64,000 nt of DNA from NCBI GenBank assembly GCA_965229635.1, contig OZ245894.1, positions 5,332,001 through 5,396,000 on the forward strand, written 5' to 3'. Made by a program: the position numbers and the translations under genes. The DNA comes from BQJU01 sp965229635. GTDB lineage: Bacteria; Bacteroidota; Bacteroidia; Chitinophagales; Saprospiraceae. Below are positions 61,217 to 64,000 of this stretch, piece by piece (positions within the stretch are counted from its first letter, which is position 1; each line of letters starts with the position of its first letter). Under the pieces are notes generated by a model, which made no database searches, was not told the origin of the DNA, and saw nothing but the letters and a program-made list of their open reading frames with translations.

Positions 61217-61242
61217 TCCCTTTTTTCTTGGCAAAAAAGGGA
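61217..61242. repeat. Perfect 10-bp stem-loop adjacent to the 13-nt repeat
   Basis: TCCCTTTTTT (61217-61226) / AAAAAAGGGA (61233-61242) has the 6-nt loop CTTGGC. It abuts the GC-rich 13-mer, so the two together form one compact unit of about 39 nt, as expected for a dispersed intergenic repeat. A bidirectional terminator for the upstream hydrolase gene is also possible because each strand carries a T-run. Confidence 0.5.
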
Positions 61243-61981
61243 GAAAAACCCAAGGCTGTAGAGCCTTTCCTAAAAATCTTCCCTCCCCTCACGCTCACTT
61301 CCCAAGCTGCTCACGGGTGGTGCTTGGCAGTGGAATTTTAGTCTGGTTTTAGGAAGGTATAAAGTAGCCTTTTTCACTCACTGGCTCGCAGTGCAAAGCT
61401 CTTTTTGCTCTCCCGCTGTGAAGATTTTCTTAACGGAAATGCTCTAATGCCGAAAAACATTCATCCATTTCGACCACGGTCCTCTTTTACCACCAGCCGT
61501 TTTTCTCGGCCTTAGCTGGTTTAGTGAAGAAGGCGTGCAAAAGCCGTTAAGAACGGTAAACTGTTTGAGCCAAAAATAATGAATACATGTCCAACCATGT
61601 TCAATAACCCCAGCAATCAAGCGCTAAATGCTGTACTTCAAGGCGAGTTTTTACAGTTTAGGATTTTAAGTTGTTGCGTAGCGTGAAGAACAATTTACAG
61701 CCTTGATTTTTGCTTATTTGTATCAAGTTCGTATAAACCCACTTAAAAACAAGCGTAAAAAACAGGAAAATGATCTTAGATTAGGTGTTAAAATAATCTA
61801 GGCATTTTCGGCTAGAAATCGCTCTTTGTATTGATACTCTAGTTCGCTATCAAGTTTGATTCGAGTCGGTTCTAGGAAATAAGCAATTGGTGAAGGATGC
61901 TTACCCATTCTATCCCGCAGGTGAGACTTAATAGTAGGCCATATCGACTTAGCCGGAATGCTTATACAAATTACTACAGTA

Positions 61982-63328
61982 ATGAGCAAACCAAAGCAAA
62001 GTGTCCCGTTTTCCCTAATCAATCCTAACGCAGCCGGAATCGATATAGGGAGTAAATCCAATTGGGTTTGTGTGGGAGAACAAGAAGAACAAACCCGACA
62101 GTTTGGTGTATTTACAGATGACCATCATGAGTTAGCCAAGTGGCTAGAGTATCATGATGTAAAGACTATAGCAATGGAGAGCACGGGAATATACTGGAAA
62201 CCTTTGTTCTTGATCTTGCAAGCTTATGGTTTTGAAGTTCTCTTAGTCAATGCCACTCATATCAAGAATGTAAGGGGCAAAAAGACGGATATTTCGGACT
62301 GTCAATGGATATGGCAATTGCATCGTGCTGGTTTGCTAAGAGGTAGTTTTCAACCAGATGATTTCACAGAAGAACTAAGGACTTACAATCGCCATCGCCA
62401 AAATCTTATTGAGGATGCTGCTCGTTGCATTTCTAGAATGCAAAAGGCTTTGGTATTAATGAATATTCAGCTACCTGTGGTATTAACTGACATCACAGGA
62501 AAAAGTGGTCAGGCGATTATTAGTGCTATTCTAGATGGTCAACGAGATCCAAAAAAATTAGCAACATTAGCTGATTATAGGGTCAAGGCTAGTCAAGAAG
62601 AAATAACCAAAGCGTTGACTGGTCAATGGCATAAACAACAGCTTTTTACACTGAGACAAGCTTGGGAGTTATACAATTTTTATGAACAGCAAATAAGAGA
62701 GTGTGATGCAGAGATCGATTTGTTATTTAAAGAAAGGACTACTCAGACTGGTCAGAGAGAATTGGTGTATACTCCAAGTAAGAAGAAGGAACGTTCCAAA
62801 AATGCTCCAACTTTAGATTTAGGCACCTATGCTTATCAATTATGTGATGGCGTTGACCTTTTGCAAATAGATGGAGTGGGTTACAATTTAGTAATGACAT
62901 TGGCCGCAGAAGTCGGTTTTGATTTGGCCAAAGACTTTGGCTCTGCAAAGCAATTTGCCAGCTGGCTCAGTTTAAGCCCTAATAAGCGAATTACTGGTGG
63001 TAAGGTTTTATCTTCCAAATCGAAGAAAAATAAGAATAGACTAGCTTATGCTTTTCGACAAGCAGCTAATGCGGCAGGAAGACAAAAGGAATCAGTCTTA
63101 GGAAACTTCTTCCGGCGTATTAGCTATCGTAAAGGGCGAAAAGTGGCAATTACGGCTACTGCTCGTAAGATATCTGTGATCGTTTATCACATGTTAGTCA
63201 ATAATCAAAGTTTTGTTCCTCAAGGTGTAGAGGAATATCAGCAAAGAGTCCGTGCCCAAAAGATCAAATACCTTCAAAAAGAAATCTTGAAATTGGGCAT
63301 CGATTCTACGGAATTAACCTTTACATAA
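61982..63328 (+). mobile_element. IS110-family transposase gene
   Basis: A 448-aa DEDD transposase; the start is ATG 61982, or possibly ATG 61958. The N-terminal RuvC-like domain (DEDD_Tnp_IS110) shows the acidic residues in NAAGIDIGSKSNWVCV, IAMESTGIYWKPL and KKTDISDCQWIWQL. The C-terminal Transposase_20 domain has LLQIDGVGYNLVMTLAAEVG, FASWLSLSPNKRITGG and LAYAFRQAANAAG. It appears intact. IS110 elements lack terminal inverted repeats and target duplications, so I cannot mark the ends. The element must extend somewhat into both flanking non-coding stretches, where the bridge RNA would be encoded. Confidence 0.92.
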
Positions 63329-63411
63329 ATGCTTCAAATTAACAAAACAACCTAAACACGCCGGGGCATTTTGTCTTGATCCTGAGGACTGTTTTAGGTG
63401 AGACAAAGTGG

Positions 63412-63424
63412 CCGCCGGAGGCAT
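63412..63424 (-). repeat. 13-nt inverted repeat flanking the IS region, right copy
   Basis: CCGCCGGAGGCAT is the exact reverse complement of 61204-61216. It lies 83 nt after the transposase stop, next to a further dyad TTTGTCT...AGACAAA (about 63370-63407). Confidence 0.5.
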
Positions 63425-63495
63425 ATTCTATTAGGGTAATATAGCGGATTAGTTTATCTAAATATAAGGGGACAAATTACAACTGCACCCCTCGC

Positions 63496-64000
63496 TTATA
63501 ACCTGGGCATTGCAGTACCACCAGTTGCACTCGATTCATAAGCGGCTTCCACTGCGGCCATGGTGTAGATACAATCTTCCACGGAATTATCGGGTTGATC
63601 GATGGTTCCATTTGCAGAAAGCATGATTTGTGCCATACTGCCGATGAAGGCGTGGGGAAACCAGGTGCCCTCAATGGTTTTGCTCTGCCAGACCGGCGTT
63701 TTCCCTTCTTCGATCAGGACATACTCAAAGCGATCGGGTTCCCCTTTCGGGTAATTCATCAACAGGCCGATCTTGATTTTGATGGCGCCTTCAGTCCCTT
63801 CAAATTTGACGTAAGAATGCTGCTGATCCGGTCCAAAATTGTGGGCGTGATTGGTCAGAATATTGGCTCGAACCATCTCTCCGTAATCCAGGATCATGGA
63901 TGTCCGCACCGAAGCCAATTCCTTCATAGCTGGATGCTTCACCGTTTTGGCGTAGACCTTTTGTGGATTGCCAAAAAAAGTACGGATCAAATCCACGTAG
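63496..64000 (-). CDS. Gfo/Idh/MocA-family oxidoreductase, C-terminal part
   Basis: Partial gene: the frame stays open to the right window edge, so the N-terminal Rossmann domain is outside. About 168 residues are visible, starting YVDLIRTFFGNPQKVYAK, followed by a beta-sheet domain (LDYGEMVRANILTNHAHNFG, QHSYVKFEGTEGAIKIKIG) and the C-terminal DNSVEDCIYTMAAVEAAYESSATG. This is the Gfo/Idh/MocA C-terminal fold. These NAD(P)-dependent enzymes oxidise or reduce sugars, inositols and amino sugars. It is co-directional with the PUL but separated from it by the IS element and the hydrolase gene. Confidence 0.85.
   Translation of the reverse strand, partial: YVDLIRTFFGNPQKVYAKTVKHPAMKELASVRTSMILDYGEMVRANILTNHAHNFGPDQQHSYVKFEGTEGAIKIKIGLLMNYPKGEPDRFEYVLIEEGKTPVWQSKTIEGTWFPHAFIGSMAQIMLSANGTIDQPDNSVEDCIYTMAAVEAAYESSATGGTAMPRL

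Larger units (their letters stand above)
60990..61957. other. Non-coding, repeat-rich stretch upstream of the IS110 transposase
   Basis: I see no credible gene in these 968 bases. The stretch holds a 13-nt sequence (61204-61216) repeated in inverse orientation at 63412-63424, a strong T/A stem-loop at 61217-61242, and a smaller dyad TAGATTA/TAATCTA at 61777-61800. Its right end must include the left non-coding end of the IS110 element, where relatives encode a bridge RNA. The remainder looks like dispersed intergenic repeat material. Confidence 0.6.

Noticed and set aside
61002..61352. 116-aa plus-strand frame after the serine hydrolase gene
   Set aside because: It runs across the 13-mer and the T/A hairpin, has low-complexity Lys/Phe-rich content and no domain; most likely a spurious frame over repeat DNA.
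61798..62061. 87-aa minus-strand frame overlapping the transposase start, with a protein-like C-terminal half
   Set aside because: Its N-terminal half is antisense to the transposase, it has no recognised family, and the region should be the non-coding end of the IS110 element. A gene remnant cut by the insertion cannot be excluded.
1..64000. CRISPR arrays, rRNA, tRNA and integrase/attachment sites
   Set aside because: Looked for regularly spaced repeats, RNA gene cores and integrases; none was seen by eye. Only the IS110 transposase indicates mobility.

Overview
The window is from a Bacteroidota chromosome. It has a SusC/SusD pair, several proteins ending in type IX secretion (T9SS) sorting domains, many exported or lipoprotein glycan-active enzymes, and TAnnTTTG-like promoter elements. 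The style (FISUMP lipoprotein, DUF6298 protein, T9SS pectate lyases) suggests an environmental, possibly marine, member of Saprospiria, Cytophagia or relatives. That rank is inference.

Layout. (1) 1-4064, minus strand: the N-terminal end of a protein with a carboxypeptidase-regulatory-like domain (cut by the window edge), a two-domain GNAT acetyltransferase, an exported HExxH protein and an aldo/keto reductase. (2) 4272-19382, plus strand: a DeoR-family regulator, a FucI-like sugar isomerase, a split transketolase, a DUF1593 protein, a GH140-like (DUF4038) enzyme, a pectate lyase, a complete ribose-type ABC importer with its DUF2291 partner, an FGGY kinase and a FISUMP lipoprotein. (3) 19427-59588, minus strand: one very large polysaccharide utilisation locus. 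In transcription order it holds a GH78 rhamnosidase; LacI regulator; NAL/DHDPS-type aldolase; PdxA-type dehydrogenase; DUF1537 acid-sugar kinase; sodium:solute symporter; two T9SS surface proteins; SusC; SusD; three pectate lyases; a beta-helix/DUF6298 protein; a second GH140-like lipoprotein; GH43-like lipoprotein; a 1105-aa propeller plus (alpha/alpha)6 enzyme; sialidase-like lipoprotein; exported TIM-barrel protein; DUF3826 protein; GH2; and GH95. (4) 59727-64000: a CubicO-type serine hydrolase, about 1 kb of non-coding repeat-rich DNA, an IS110-family transposase and the end of a Gfo/Idh/MocA oxidoreductase.

How the genes work together (inference). The enzyme set resembles that used on rhamnogalacturonan II (RG-II) or an apiose-rich pectin. 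GH140 is the apiosidase family, GH95 and GH78 fit L-galactose/L-fucose and L-rhamnose, and the 1105-aa protein has the domain plan of the two-domain Dha-hydrolase/beta-L-arabinofuranosidase type (GH143-GH142). Two signature RG-II sugars would each have a catabolic module. D-apiose would go through the ABC importer, isomerase, FGGY kinase and split transketolase. Dha (3-deoxy-D-lyxo-2-heptulosarate) would go through the symporter, the pyruvate-type aldolase, the DUF1537 kinase and the PdxA-type dehydrogenase. Aldol cleavage of Dha followed by aldehyde reduction gives D-threonate on paper, which is the known substrate type of the last two enzymes. That second route is the most interesting candidate for an undescribed pathway here.

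Regulatory signals: a 20-bp tandem direct repeat over the promoter-like element of the DeoR operon; two LacI-family operators upstream of the lacI gene; and stem-loops at four of the longer internal gaps of the minus-strand locus and at its convergent end. No rRNA, tRNA or CRISPR array was seen.
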